This document shows, piece after piece, positions 1 through 7,509 of a stretch of DNA of 64,000 nucleotides (position 1 is its first letter; each line of letters begins with the position of its first letter). Made by a program: the position numbers and the translations under genes. Source of the DNA: OMPR01 sp965183835 (lineage in GTDB: Bacteria; Pseudomonadota; Alphaproteobacteria; Rhodobacterales; Rhodobacteraceae); assembly GCA_965183835.1 (NCBI GenBank), contig CBCYME010000018.1:113012-177011 (forward strand), given 5' to 3'. The notes beneath the pieces are model-generated. The model saw nothing but the letters and a program-made list of their open reading frames with translations. It was not told the origin of the DNA and made no database searches.

Positions 1-1487
1 CGAATTTCGGCAACGCGGTGCATTGCTGCTGCCGACGCCGCGATCCGGCGCAGATCCGCTTCTGGCAGTTCTACCCCTTGGAAACCCTCGGGATACTGCT
101 CTTCGATAAAGGCCGTGGTCATGGTTCCATCGATAAAGATCGGGTGATCCATCACGGCGGACAAGAACGGCAAGTTATGGCCAATGCCTTCGACCTCAAA
201 GCTGTCCAAGGCAGTGCGCATTGCTTCGATTGCTTCGCCACGTGTGGGTGCCCATGTGCAGAGTTTGGCGATCATCGGGTCATAATACATCGAGATTTCG
301 CCGCCTTCATAGACGCCAGTGTCGTTACGAACCGCAGTCTCACCCTGAGGGACATCCCCTTGCCACTTGTCGTTGACCAGCAATGGGCCAGAGGCCACTT
401 CTGCCGGCGGACGGTAACGTGACAGACGGCCAATCGATGGCAAGAAACCACGATACGGGTCTTCGGCATACAAACGGTTTTCAATCGCCCAGCCTGTCAA
501 AGTCACGTCGTCCTGCGTGATGCTCAATGGTTCACCATTGGCGACGCGGATCATCTGTTCCACCAGATCAACACCGGTGATCAGCTCGGTCACAGGGTGT
601 TCCACCTGCAAACGGGTGTTCATTTCTAGGAAGTAGAAGTTCTTGTCGCCATCAACGATGAATTCAACAGTACCGGCGCTGGCATAGCCAACCGCCTTGG
701 CCAGAGCGACCGACTGTTCGCCCATCGCTTTGCGCGTGGCTTCGTCCAAGAAAGGCGATGGTGCTTCTTCCACAACTTTTTGATTCCGGCGCTGGATCGA
801 GCATTCGCGCTCACCCAGATAGATGCCGTTGCCGTGGCTATCGCAGAGAACCTGAATTTCAATGTGGCGCGGCTGAGTCACGAATTTTTCGATAAATATC
901 CGATCATCACCGAACGAATTTGCCGCCTCGTTCTTGGACGATTGGAACCCTTCGCGAGCTTCCTGATCGTTCCACGCAATCCGCATGCCCTTACCACCGC
1001 CACCGGCCGAGGCTTTGATCATGACTGGATAGCCAACTTGGTTGGAGATCTTTACCGCGTCTTCGGCGTCTTCGATCAGCCCCATGTACCCGGGAACTGT
1101 CGAAACACCGGCTTCTTGGGCGATCTTTTTCGAGGTGATCTTGTCCCCCATCTTTTCAATGGCGCCAACTGGTGGGCCTACAAACGCAACGCCCTCAGCG
1201 GCCAGCGCTTGGGCGAAGCTCGCGTTTTCGGACAAGAAACCGTACCCGGGGTGCACGGCCTGTGCGCCGGATGAACGGATCGCCTCCATCACTTTGTCGA
1301 TAACAATATAGGACTGGTTCGCAGGGGGCGGCCCAATGTGTACGGCTTCGTCTGCCATCTGGACATGCAGCGCCTGCTTATCCGCATCGGAATAGATGGC
1401 GACGGTCGAAATACCCATTTTGCGCGCGGTCTTGATGACCCGGCAGGCAATCTCGCCGCGGTTGGCGATCAGGATCTTGTTGAACAT
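1..1487 (-). CDS. pccA: Propionyl-CoA carboxylase alpha subunit (biotin carboxylase), C-terminus outside window
   Basis: Carboxylates biotin with ATP and bicarbonate as the first half-reaction of propionyl-CoA carboxylase (propionyl-CoA to methylmalonyl-CoA, cytoplasm). About 495 codons are visible from the ATG at 1487. The protein begins MFNKILIANRGEIACRV, the typical biotin carboxylase N-terminus. The ATP-grasp glycine-rich loop (KASAGGGGKGMRI), the ERECSIQRRNQKV block and EMNTRLQVEHPVTE all follow in order. The gene runs off the left edge, so the biotin-carrier domain (family length about 660-680 aa) is not seen. The beta subunit lies about 3 kb upstream on the same strand, so this is the propionyl- rather than the acetyl-CoA enzyme. 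Small lipoprotein and cupin genes lie between the two subunits, a layout I recall from Roseobacter genomes. Confidence 0.95.
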   Translation of the reverse strand, partial: MFNKILIANRGEIACRVIKTARKMGISTVAIYSDADKQALHVQMADEAVHIGPPPANQSYIVIDKVMEAIRSSGAQAVHPGYGFLSENASFAQALAAEGVAFVGPPVGAIEKMGDKITSKKIAQEAGVSTVPGYMGLIEDAEDAVKISNQVGYPVMIKASAGGGGKGMRIAWNDQEAREGFQSSKNEAANSFGDDRIFIEKFVTQPRHIEIQVLCDSHGNGIYLGERECSIQRRNQKVVEEAPSPFLDEATRKAMGEQSVALAKAVGYASAGTVEFIVDGDKNFYFLEMNTRLQVEHPVTELITGVDLVEQMIRVANGEPLSITQDDVTLTGWAIENRLYAEDPYRGFLPSIGRLSRYRPPAEVASGPLLVNDKWQGDVPQGETAVRNDTGVYEGGEISMYYDPMIAKLCTWAPTRGEAIEAMRTALDSFEVEGIGHNLPFLSAVMDHPIFIDGTMTTAFIEEQYPEGFQGVELPEADLRRIAASAAAMHRVAEI

Positions 1488-1613
1488 GCGATGTCCTTTG
1501 TCTTGAGGTGTTGAGAACGCAAAACACCGCCCCGAGCCCTTGGGCCCGAAACGGTGAATCGCGCATATATTGTCAGACCCGATGAGGTCTGGATGTTCGT
1601 GACGGAGAGCCCG

Positions 1614-1817
1614 TCAGTTGCAGGTGTTTTGCGTTTCGCAATACAGCAGGTTGGCTGCGGCACCGACAGCCGCGCCAGCGACCGGGTTTCCGTCAACGAT
1701 AAGGGCCCCCAAGAGCCCCGCCCCGCCGCCATAAAGCGCCTGTTCTGTTTGCGTGTCGCCACATGCGGCCAAGCTGATGCAGACCGCCAAAGCAGCTGAG
1801 ATTTGTTTTGCTCGCAC
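1614..1817 (-). CDS. Small glycine-rich lipoprotein
   Basis: About 67 aa. It has a short hydrophobic signal segment ending in a lipobox (SLAAC), then a glycine/alanine-rich stretch (GGGAGLLGALIVDG, AGAAVGAAANLL) like a glycine-zipper, and a C-terminal Cys pair (CETQNTC). It is probably lipid-anchored in the envelope; function unknown. I prefer the GTG at 1817 because AGAAGG lies 8 nt upstream. The ATG at 1826 directly abuts that same purine-rich site and would leave no spacing. It precedes pccA on the same strand and lies beyond the terminator at 1967-2015, so it may head the lipoprotein-pccA transcript. Confidence 0.7.
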   Translation of the reverse strand: MRAKQISAALAVCISLAACGDTQTEQALYGGGAGLLGALIVDGNPVAGAAVGAAANLLYCETQNTCN

Positions 1818-1966
1818 TGTTCCCATCCTTCTGAGTGATTGGGTTTAAGTGCATTGATATGGAATGGTTGACCCATAGCCCGCAAGCGCGGACGAGACAT
1901 TGCGTTCCGGTGAGCAGCCCCTCGCCGACCGATCGAGGCGGACCGGCGAAAACTTACGCATTGTCC

Positions 1967-2015
1967 AAAAAAAGGAACGGGCAGAAGAGTGTGAGGCACA
2001 TATATCTGCCCGTTC
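1967..2015 (-). terminator. Intrinsic terminator between the two halves of the pcc cluster
   Basis: A perfect 11-bp inverted repeat (GAACGGGCAGA at 1975-1985, TCTGCCCGTTC at 2005-2015) with a 19-nt loop. On the - strand it is followed by CC and seven T (1967-1973). It lies after the gene ending at 2185 and before the lipoprotein gene. The rest of the 1827-2184 gap holds no convincing gene. Confidence 0.75.
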
Positions 2016-2184
2016 AAAGAAGGGGAAGGGACGTTTCCGTCAGCCGCCACAAAAGGCAGATTGATTGCGGCGACAAGGGGCACCCTGCCCGACACACAGC
2101 CAGCCTCCAAGCCCGCGCTGACGCAGGTTTGGTATTGGGCCGCTTTCTGCCGAATTTGATGAGCCATCCGCAAATTCACGCCGA

Positions 2185-2532
2185 TTAATCCCCAACAATT
2201 TCTGGATAAGAACGGCGCGCGATTTTTACATCGATAACAAGCAGTGCTTCGTAACTTGCAGGATCAAACGGGTCCTCGGCCGCGATCACTTCGCGTCCAA
2301 AGAACCAACTCAGACGCCCGGCATCAAGATTGCCGCGCTCAAAGGGTTGGTCCCCAAACTGCAACCACAATGCCTCAAAGAAACCGGTATCGGCTCTCCG
2401 ATCCGGGGGACGACGGTCGCGAAAACGTTCGCGCGATGTCAACGGCGTGACCCCTTTGGGATTGGGGCGGCGAATTGTGAATTGAAAATCTGTTCCGGCA
2501 AGACGGCCGGGGAATCCCCGATGCTTTAGCAT
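2185..2532 (-). CDS. Conserved hypothetical protein in the pcc cluster
   Basis: 115 aa, hydrophilic and arginine-rich in the first half (LTSRERFRDRRPPDRRAD), then FFEALWLQFGDQPFERG and a C-terminal segment. No signal peptide, membrane segment or motif that I recognise. Reading frame and composition agree with its neighbours and the gene lies in line with them (pccB, cupin, DUF6497-like, small lipoprotein, this gene), followed by an intrinsic terminator. It is probably a real Rhodobacterales-specific gene of unknown role. Confidence 0.55.
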   Translation of the reverse strand: MLKHRGFPGRLAGTDFQFTIRRPNPKGVTPLTSRERFRDRRPPDRRADTGFFEALWLQFGDQPFERGNLDAGRLSWFFGREVIAAEDPFDPASYEALLVIDVKIARRSYPEIVGD

Positions 2533-2619
2533 GGCGCGGCCTCCCGTTTAAGGTGCGCGGGCCAAAGTGCCTGCATCAGGGTGTCCGGGACCCACCTAAC
2601 GGGGGATCCCGATGCACGA

Positions 2620-2763
2620 TTATTTGTATTTACCGGTGAAAGCCGGCTCAACCGAGATGGGCTCGGGGTCAACGATAACGAATTCTTCTTTCGGTGAATT
2701 GTCGCACGCAGCAACGACACCGACGAGGGCGAAGGCTGCAAGGAATTTGATGCTCTTCGACAT
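2620..2763 (-). CDS. 47-aa lipoprotein
   Basis: Starts at ATG 2763 with AGGAGA seven to eight nt upstream and ends at TAA 2620. The first 20 residues are a lipoprotein signal, MSKSIKFLAAFALVGVVAAC, with the lipobox Cys at position 20. The mature part is only 27 residues, acidic and proline-containing (EEFVIVDPEP), ending TGKYK. It would be an outer- or inner-membrane-anchored peptide. I recall similar tiny lipoproteins ending in TGKYK in other Rhodobacterales. Function unknown. Signal, lipobox and good ribosome binding site together make it a real gene despite its size. Confidence 0.75.
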   Translation of the reverse strand: MSKSIKFLAAFALVGVVAACDNSPKEEFVIVDPEPISVEPAFTGKYK

Positions 2764-2977
2764 CTGTATCTCCTGGTTTGTTGTTCGAAACGAACAAGGG
2801 TCGTTCCCCCTGTCTGCCTCAATTTCGAAGTTACGGCAGCCCCACGGCCACCGCCCGGGATCATAACCGAAAACCCTGCGGAAATATATCCGACAAGGGG
2901 CAGGATCTTTGTCTGTGTCTCCAAAGCCTCAAAACCTCTGTTGGTTGAAGTTCCAGCCGCAACATGTTGTGGCGTCA

Positions 2978-3463
2978 TCAGAACTCCTCCCAGATACAGC
3001 GGGCATTTTCCAGCCGATATGCTTCAAAAAACTGCGTTGCTTCGGGATTACTGTCACCAAAGGACACAACCCGGTCCGCCAAAGAGATCACCACCCTGCT
3101 GGGCTTGAGATCATGCAGCGTCACATATGGGATCGCCAACGATGCGCACAGATGATCCATATCGATCGCGGCGACATCATATCCAATCTGCCCCGCCAAG
3201 CTGCCGATCCGCGGCGCAACAAAACGGAACCGCACCCACAGCTCACCCGGATTTTCATCTAGCAGAACATCATTCAGGTGGATTTTTTGCCCCGAAGGCA
3301 CCGGCAGTGACGCCTCGGCCCCTGCGGTCGCAGTGCTCATGAATGCCAAACACGACAAGACATATACGCAGCCCCGACCTCGCGCGATGCGAGCTCCTCC
3401 TGCCGGGGCTGCTTGCGCTGCGCTTGCGGCGCGCGCTGTTCTATGTCGCTTGGCGCGGATCAT
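2978..3463 (-). CDS. DUF6497-like exported protein
   Basis: 161 aa as drawn. A basic N-terminus (MIRAKRHRTARAAS) is followed by a hydrophobic stretch (CVYVLSCLAFMSTATAGAEA) that looks like a signal peptide, so a shorter start near that segment is possible. The mature domain contains LLDENPGELWVRFRFVAP and ends CIWEEF, which I associate with the Rhodobacterales family DUF6497; this is from memory. The drawn start overlaps the end of the upstream cupin gene by four bases (ATGA), suggesting translational coupling. No enzymatic motif is visible. Confidence 0.65.
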   Translation of the reverse strand: MIRAKRHRTARAASAAQAAPAGGARIARGRGCVYVLSCLAFMSTATAGAEASLPVPSGQKIHLNDVLLDENPGELWVRFRFVAPRIGSLAGQIGYDVAAIDMDHLCASLAIPYVTLHDLKPSRVVISLADRVVSFGDSNPEATQFFEAYRLENARCIWEEF

Positions 3464-3858
3464 GGCGCAGTTTCATCCTTCGTGTCAAATTGAGAGGGCG
3501 AAATAATCTCAATAAGTTCCATATCATCAGAGTGGCGCACCTCACGGTGCTTTATTCCGGGGGGCTGCAGTACACACGACCCGGCGCGCAGGACTTGTTC
3601 ACCCTGCCCTTCGTATTCAAACACAACCCAACCTTTGGTCACATAGGCCATCTGAAAATCCAGCTCATGGCTATGCCAAGCCGCCGGACTTTCCCTCCCC
3701 GGAACCGCCCGGATCACGTGCGCGCCGAACTTACCACTTGTGGCATCCTTGATGCCAAGATCACGGTATTCAAAGAACGTCCGCAAACCCTGCCCCACAA
3801 ACGCCGAGTCATCCGCATGCGAGATTGAGAACGCTTGGTTTTTCCAAAGTTGGGACAC
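3460..3858 (-). CDS. Cupin-domain protein
   Basis: 132 aa, a single small beta-barrel cupin. The first metal-site motif is visible as AAWHSHELDFQMAYVTKG (H, H, E) and a second motif around GIKHREVRHSDD. It may bind a metal ion as a small regulator or dioxygenase-like protein; the substrate cannot be told. Start is GTG at 3858 with GGAAAGG upstream. It is the first gene of the short cluster between pccB and pccA and overlaps the next gene by four bases. Confidence 0.75.
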   Translation of the reverse strand: MSQLWKNQAFSISHADDSAFVGQGLRTFFEYRDLGIKDATSGKFGAHVIRAVPGRESPAAWHSHELDFQMAYVTKGWVVFEYEGQGEQVLRAGSCVLQPPGIKHREVRHSDDMELIEIISPSQFDTKDETAP

Positions 3859-3895
3859 GTGAGCCTTTCCAGTCAGGTAAGAGTTTAGTTAAGTT

Positions 3896-4504
3896 TCAAG
3901 ACCCAAAAAATCGCTGTGCCTTGACACGTTCGATAGGGATCGGCTTTCCGATTTGGCAGTTCTCATTGACTTTCTGGCATTTAAGGGAAGTCGCACCTCC
4001 CAAGACATATTTCAAATTCGCCATCTTCTGCCCGGCCACCCGGACAAGGAATGCCTTGGCAGTTTCCATCGCCGCTTTCGAAGGAATACCGTCTAGATTA
4101 TAGACAACCACCGTACCCGGAGCGAAATCGCCATAATAAGTGACGTCTTTGATATTAATGGTTTGACCCTCTGAGCCAGAGGTCAGGTAGTACCGTCCAG
4201 ATGGTTTTTTGAATTTTCCATACATCATGAAAAAACTATAGGGGCCCGTATCACGAGACTTTTGTTCAGAGTAAGTCGGATAGGGTAAAAAGGTGCTCGC
4301 TCCACGCCGCCTCGGCAGACAACCGTCAAGTGTCTTGCCTTCTGCCTTACAAAAAGAGCCGTACACTCGGGGGGTGTTAAACTTTTTGTTCACAGAAACA
4401 ACGAACAGTTTCTTTTTTTCGCTGGTAATATTTAGTGACTGTGCTGCCACCTCTTGAACCCAAATGGATCCAAGAAGAGCGATGCAAAGAGTCAGAAATT
4501 TCAT
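3896..4504 (-). CDS. Secreted hypothetical protein between pccB and the cupin gene
   Basis: 202 aa from ATG 4504 with GAGGGTGGG just upstream. It has a clear signal peptide, MKFLTLCIALLGSIWVQEVAA-, then a lysine-rich mature domain with paired cysteines (GSFCKAEG, DGCLPRRRG, SLKCQKVNENCQIG) that could form disulfides in the periplasm. The segment LYGS/VYGSFCKAEGKTL-like and NLDGIPSKAAMETAKAFLVR give no family I know. The gene looks more AT-rich and Lys-rich than pccB and pccA around it, so it may be a later insertion into the pcc cluster. Confidence 0.65.
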   Translation of the reverse strand: MKFLTLCIALLGSIWVQEVAAQSLNITSEKKKLFVVSVNKKFNTPRVYGSFCKAEGKTLDGCLPRRRGASTFLPYPTYSEQKSRDTGPYSFFMMYGKFKKPSGRYYLTSGSEGQTINIKDVTYYGDFAPGTVVVYNLDGIPSKAAMETAKAFLVRVAGQKMANLKYVLGGATSLKCQKVNENCQIGKPIPIERVKAQRFFGS

Positions 4505-4520
4505 AATCCCACCCTCAAAT

Positions 4521-6053
4521 TCACAACGGAATGTTGTCGTGTTTTTTCCACGGGTTCTTGAGCGACTTGTTCCGCAAGGATGCAAACGCCCGCGCCACGC
4601 GCTTGCGAGTCGACTTGGGCTGGATGACCTCGTCGATAAAGCCCTTTTCAGCCGCCACAAACGGGTTGGCAAAACGGTCTTCGTAATCCTTGGTATGCGC
4701 CGCGATCTTTTCCGCATCACCCAAATCCGCACGGTGGATGATTTCGGTCGCACCCTTGGCACCCATCACCGCGATTTCCGCAGTTGGCCAAGCGTAATTG
4801 AAATCGCCACGCAGGTGTTTGGACGCCATAACGTCATACGCCCCGCCATATGCTTTACGCGTGATCACAGTGACTTTTGGAACGGTTGCTTCGCCATAAG
4901 CAAACAACAGCTTTGCACCGTGCTTGATAACGCCGCCGTATTCTTGGCTGGTTCCCGGCAAAAAGCCAGGCACGTCGACCAAGGTCAGGATCGGAATTTC
5001 GAAACAATCACAGAACCGCACGAACCGCGCCGCTTTGCGGCTGGAATCGATGTCCAGACACCCGGCCAGAATCATCGGCTGGTTCGCAACAACACCAACG
5101 GTTTGCCCTTCGAGACGGACAAAACCAGTGATGATGTTCTTGGCGTAATCTTCTTGGATCTCGTAGAAATCGCCCTCATCCGCCAATTTGGTGATGAGCT
5201 CTTTCATATCATACGGCGTGTTCGGATTTTCTGGCACCAGCGTATCAAGCGATGTCTCGATGCGGGATGTCTCGTCAAAGAACGGACGAACCGGGGGCTT
5301 TTCGCGGTTGTTCAACGGCAGGAAGTCCACCAGACGACGCACTTCGGCCAAAGCCTCCACATCGTTTTCAAAGGCACCATCAGCAACGCTGGATTTCTTG
5401 GTGTGCGTGGACGCGCCACCCAGCTCTTCGGCCGTCACGACTTCGTTGGTCACAGTCTTGACCACATCAGGGCCCGTGACAAACATGTAAGAGGTGTCTT
5501 TGACCATAAAGATAAAGTCGGTCATCGCTGGCGAATACACAGCGCCACCCGCACAAGGGCCCATGATCAGGCTGATCTGCGGCACTACGCCACTGGCCAT
5601 AATATTGCGCTGGAACACTTCGGCATAGCCCGCAAGCGAGGCGACGCCTTCTTGAATACGCGCACCGCCTGAGTCGTTGATGCCGATGACAGGCGCACCA
5701 TTCTGGATCGCCATATCCTGGATTTTGCAGATCTTTTGAGCGTGCGTTTCAGACAGCGACCCACCAAACACGGTGAAGTCCTGGGAAAAAACATAAACCA
5801 TGCGGCCGTTAATCGTGCCCCAACCGGTGATAACGCCATCACCCGCAGGGCGTTGTTTTTCCATGCCAAAATCGGTGCAACGATGGGCAACGAACATGTC
5901 GAACTCTTCGAAGCTGTCCTCATCCAAGAGCAGCTCGATCCGCTCGCGGGCTGTCAGTTTACCGCGCCCGTGCTGCGCATCGATCCGCTTTTGCCCACCA
6001 CCCAGTCGCGCGGCTTCGCGGCGATCTTCGAGCTCGGAAAGGATGTCCTTCAT
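4521..6053 (-). CDS. pccB: Propionyl-CoA carboxylase beta subunit (carboxyltransferase)
   Basis: Transfers the carboxyl group from carboxybiotin to propionyl-CoA. 510 aa, the usual length. Both crotonase-fold halves are present: GGSLSETHAQKICKIQDMA and DSGGARIQEGVASLAGY in the N-terminal acyl-CoA half, GPCAGGAVYSPAMTDFIF, then DVPGFLPGTSQEYGG and KAYGGAYDVMASKHL in the C-terminal half. Start ATG 6053 has AGGGGACA upstream. Divergent from the exporter and regulator genes, with TTTGCAAA-like boxes in the shared promoter, which suggests control by the PccR-like protein encoded at 7510. Confidence 0.95.
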   Translation of the reverse strand: MKDILSELEDRREAARLGGGQKRIDAQHGRGKLTARERIELLLDEDSFEEFDMFVAHRCTDFGMEKQRPAGDGVITGWGTINGRMVYVFSQDFTVFGGSLSETHAQKICKIQDMAIQNGAPVIGINDSGGARIQEGVASLAGYAEVFQRNIMASGVVPQISLIMGPCAGGAVYSPAMTDFIFMVKDTSYMFVTGPDVVKTVTNEVVTAEELGGASTHTKKSSVADGAFENDVEALAEVRRLVDFLPLNNREKPPVRPFFDETSRIETSLDTLVPENPNTPYDMKELITKLADEGDFYEIQEDYAKNIITGFVRLEGQTVGVVANQPMILAGCLDIDSSRKAARFVRFCDCFEIPILTLVDVPGFLPGTSQEYGGVIKHGAKLLFAYGEATVPKVTVITRKAYGGAYDVMASKHLRGDFNYAWPTAEIAVMGAKGATEIIHRADLGDAEKIAAHTKDYEDRFANPFVAAEKGFIDEVIQPKSTRKRVARAFASLRNKSLKNPWKKHDNIPL

Positions 6054-6114
6054 GACGATTGTCCCCTATGAAATTTTAGCGGACCATATATTCAGTTGCC
6101 GCGAGGCCAAAGTC

Positions 6115-6166
6115 TTTTTCCGCAAATTTGCAAATTCAATCAAAGCCAAGCAAAGCTAAATGCAAA
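6115..6166. promoter_or_regulatory. Candidate PccR/ScfR operator in the pccB promoter
   Basis: A perfect palindrome TTTGCAAA lies at 6127-6134, with a degenerate copy just before it (TTTCCGCAAA, 6117-6126). A second pair, CAAGCAAA and AATGCAAA (6147-6154, 6159-6166), is separated by four bases. The PccR family of Rhodobacter sphaeroides is reported, as I recall, to bind a TTTGCAAA-N4-TTTGCAAA motif. Direct binding here is inference. Confidence 0.55.
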
Positions 6167-6225
6167 TTAGCTAATTATCATATTAACCACACGTAGTGTT
6201 GGACATATCCCAACCGCAGGCATAG

Positions 6226-7449
6226 ATGCGAAGTATGCATTCCGATCCCGCGACCACCGCCCCCCACCGCAGCCCACCAAAGATCACCACGTTGATCCTG
6301 CTTTCAGGGCTGTCTGCGCTCGGAATGAACATCTTTCTCCCCAGTCTTCCGAATATGACGGAATACTATCAGACTGATTATCGTTTGATGCAGCTTTCCG
6401 TGGCTCTTTATCTGCTCATCAACGCAATCATGCAGATCCTGATCGGCCCTCTTGCAGACAAGGCAGGGCGTCGACCCGTTATCCTGTGGGGCCTGTCCCT
6501 GTTCCTTGTGGCGACATTGGGATGCATTTTCTCGCCCACGGCTGAGATTTTCTTGTTCTTCCGTATGTGTCAGGCCGTCATCGCCGTCGGCGTTGTTCTT
6601 AGCCGTGCAGCCGTACGCGATATGTACGAACAGGATCAGGCGGCCTCGATGATTGGCTATGTCACGATGGGCATGGCCGTTGTTCCAATGATTGGCCCGG
6701 CACTTGGCGGCGTTTTAGATGAATGGTTCAGCTGGCACGCCAACTTCTGGCTGCTGTTCGGGCTTGGCGTGATCACACTGGCGCTGACCTATGTTGACTT
6801 TGGCGAAACAGCGCACAAAAGCGGCAAAACGCTCGCCGCCCAGTTCAGGGAATACCCCGAGCTGCTGAAATCCCCACGGTTTTGGGGCTATTCCCTCGCC
6901 TGCGGTTTCTCGTCTGGCTCTTTCTTTGCCTACCTCGGCGGCGCGCCGTTTGTCGGGACCGTTGTCTACGGTATGTCCCCCAGTGAGTTGGGCTTTTACT
7001 TTGGCGCTCCGGCTGTTGGATACTTCGTCGGCAACTTCATCAGCGGGCGCTTCTCGACACGCATCGGCGTGAACCACATGGTGCTTTGGGGATGCTGGCT
7101 GAACGCCCTCGGCGTTGTGTTTTCTGTTATCGTGATGTGGGCGGGGTACGGTTCACCGCTCAGCTTCTTTGGGTTCATGACCTTTGTGGGCCTTGGCAAT
7201 GGCATGTCCATTCCAAACGCCACCGCGGGCGCCCTGTCCGTACGGCCCCATCTGGCAGGCACAGCGTCGGGTCTGTCCGGGGCAATTATGTTGGCAGGTG
7301 GCGCTGGCCTAAGCGCCCTTGCCGGGGCCTTGCTGGGTCCCGAAACAGACGCAATGCCGCTACTGTACCTCATGGTTGTGACCGGCCTGTTTGGTGTCGT
7401 TGCGATTTCTGTTGTTATCAACCGGGAACGTCAACTTGGCCTGCAATAG
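6226..7449 (+). CDS. Bcr/CflA-type major facilitator exporter
   Basis: 407 aa, twelve predicted membrane helices. The first helix region SALGMNIFLPSLPNM and the loop GPLADKAGRRPVILWG (MFS motif A) are typical of the drug:H+ antiporter DHA1 Bcr/CflA group; RAAVRDMY follows in helix 4. It would sit in the inner membrane and export small molecules by proton antiport; the substrate is unknown. The start may be ATG 6226 or 6235; neither has a strong ribosome binding site. It lies between the pccB promoter and the pccR-like gene on the same strand as the latter. Confidence 0.85.
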   Translation: MRSMHSDPATTAPHRSPPKITTLILLSGLSALGMNIFLPSLPNMTEYYQTDYRLMQLSVALYLLINAIMQILIGPLADKAGRRPVILWGLSLFLVATLGCIFSPTAEIFLFFRMCQAVIAVGVVLSRAAVRDMYEQDQAASMIGYVTMGMAVVPMIGPALGGVLDEWFSWHANFWLLFGLGVITLALTYVDFGETAHKSGKTLAAQFREYPELLKSPRFWGYSLACGFSSGSFFAYLGGAPFVGTVVYGMSPSELGFYFGAPAVGYFVGNFISGRFSTRIGVNHMVLWGCWLNALGVVFSVIVMWAGYGSPLSFFGFMTFVGLGNGMSIPNATAGALSVRPHLAGTASGLSGAIMLAGGAGLSALAGALLGPETDAMPLLYLMVVTGLFGVVAISVVINRERQLGLQ

Positions 7450-7463
7450 GTTGCACTGCCCTC

Positions 7464-7501
7464 TTTGCAAAGTTAGCTTAGCCAATAGGTAAACTTGCAA
7501 A
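7464..7501. promoter_or_regulatory. Candidate autoregulatory PccR boxes before the regulator gene
   Basis: TTTGCAAA at 7464-7471 and CTTGCAAA at 7494-7501, 30 bp centre to centre (about three helical turns). The second box overlaps the ribosome binding site AAAGG of the ATG at 7510, so a bound regulator could directly block its own expression. This is inferred from position and motif only. Confidence 0.5.
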
Positions 7502-7509
7502 GGCACCCT

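Noticed and set aside
1835..2188. 117-codon + strand ORF between the lipoprotein and hypothetical genes
   Set aside because: No family resemblance, and the region contains a - strand terminator.
2764..2978. Start of a - strand ORF directly overlapping the DUF6497-like stop (ATGA)
   Set aside because: Only about 70 codons before it runs through the small lipoprotein gene in another frame; no signal or domain seen.
4464..5672. Long + strand frame opposite pccB
   Set aside because: Antisense shadow of pccB; no family features.
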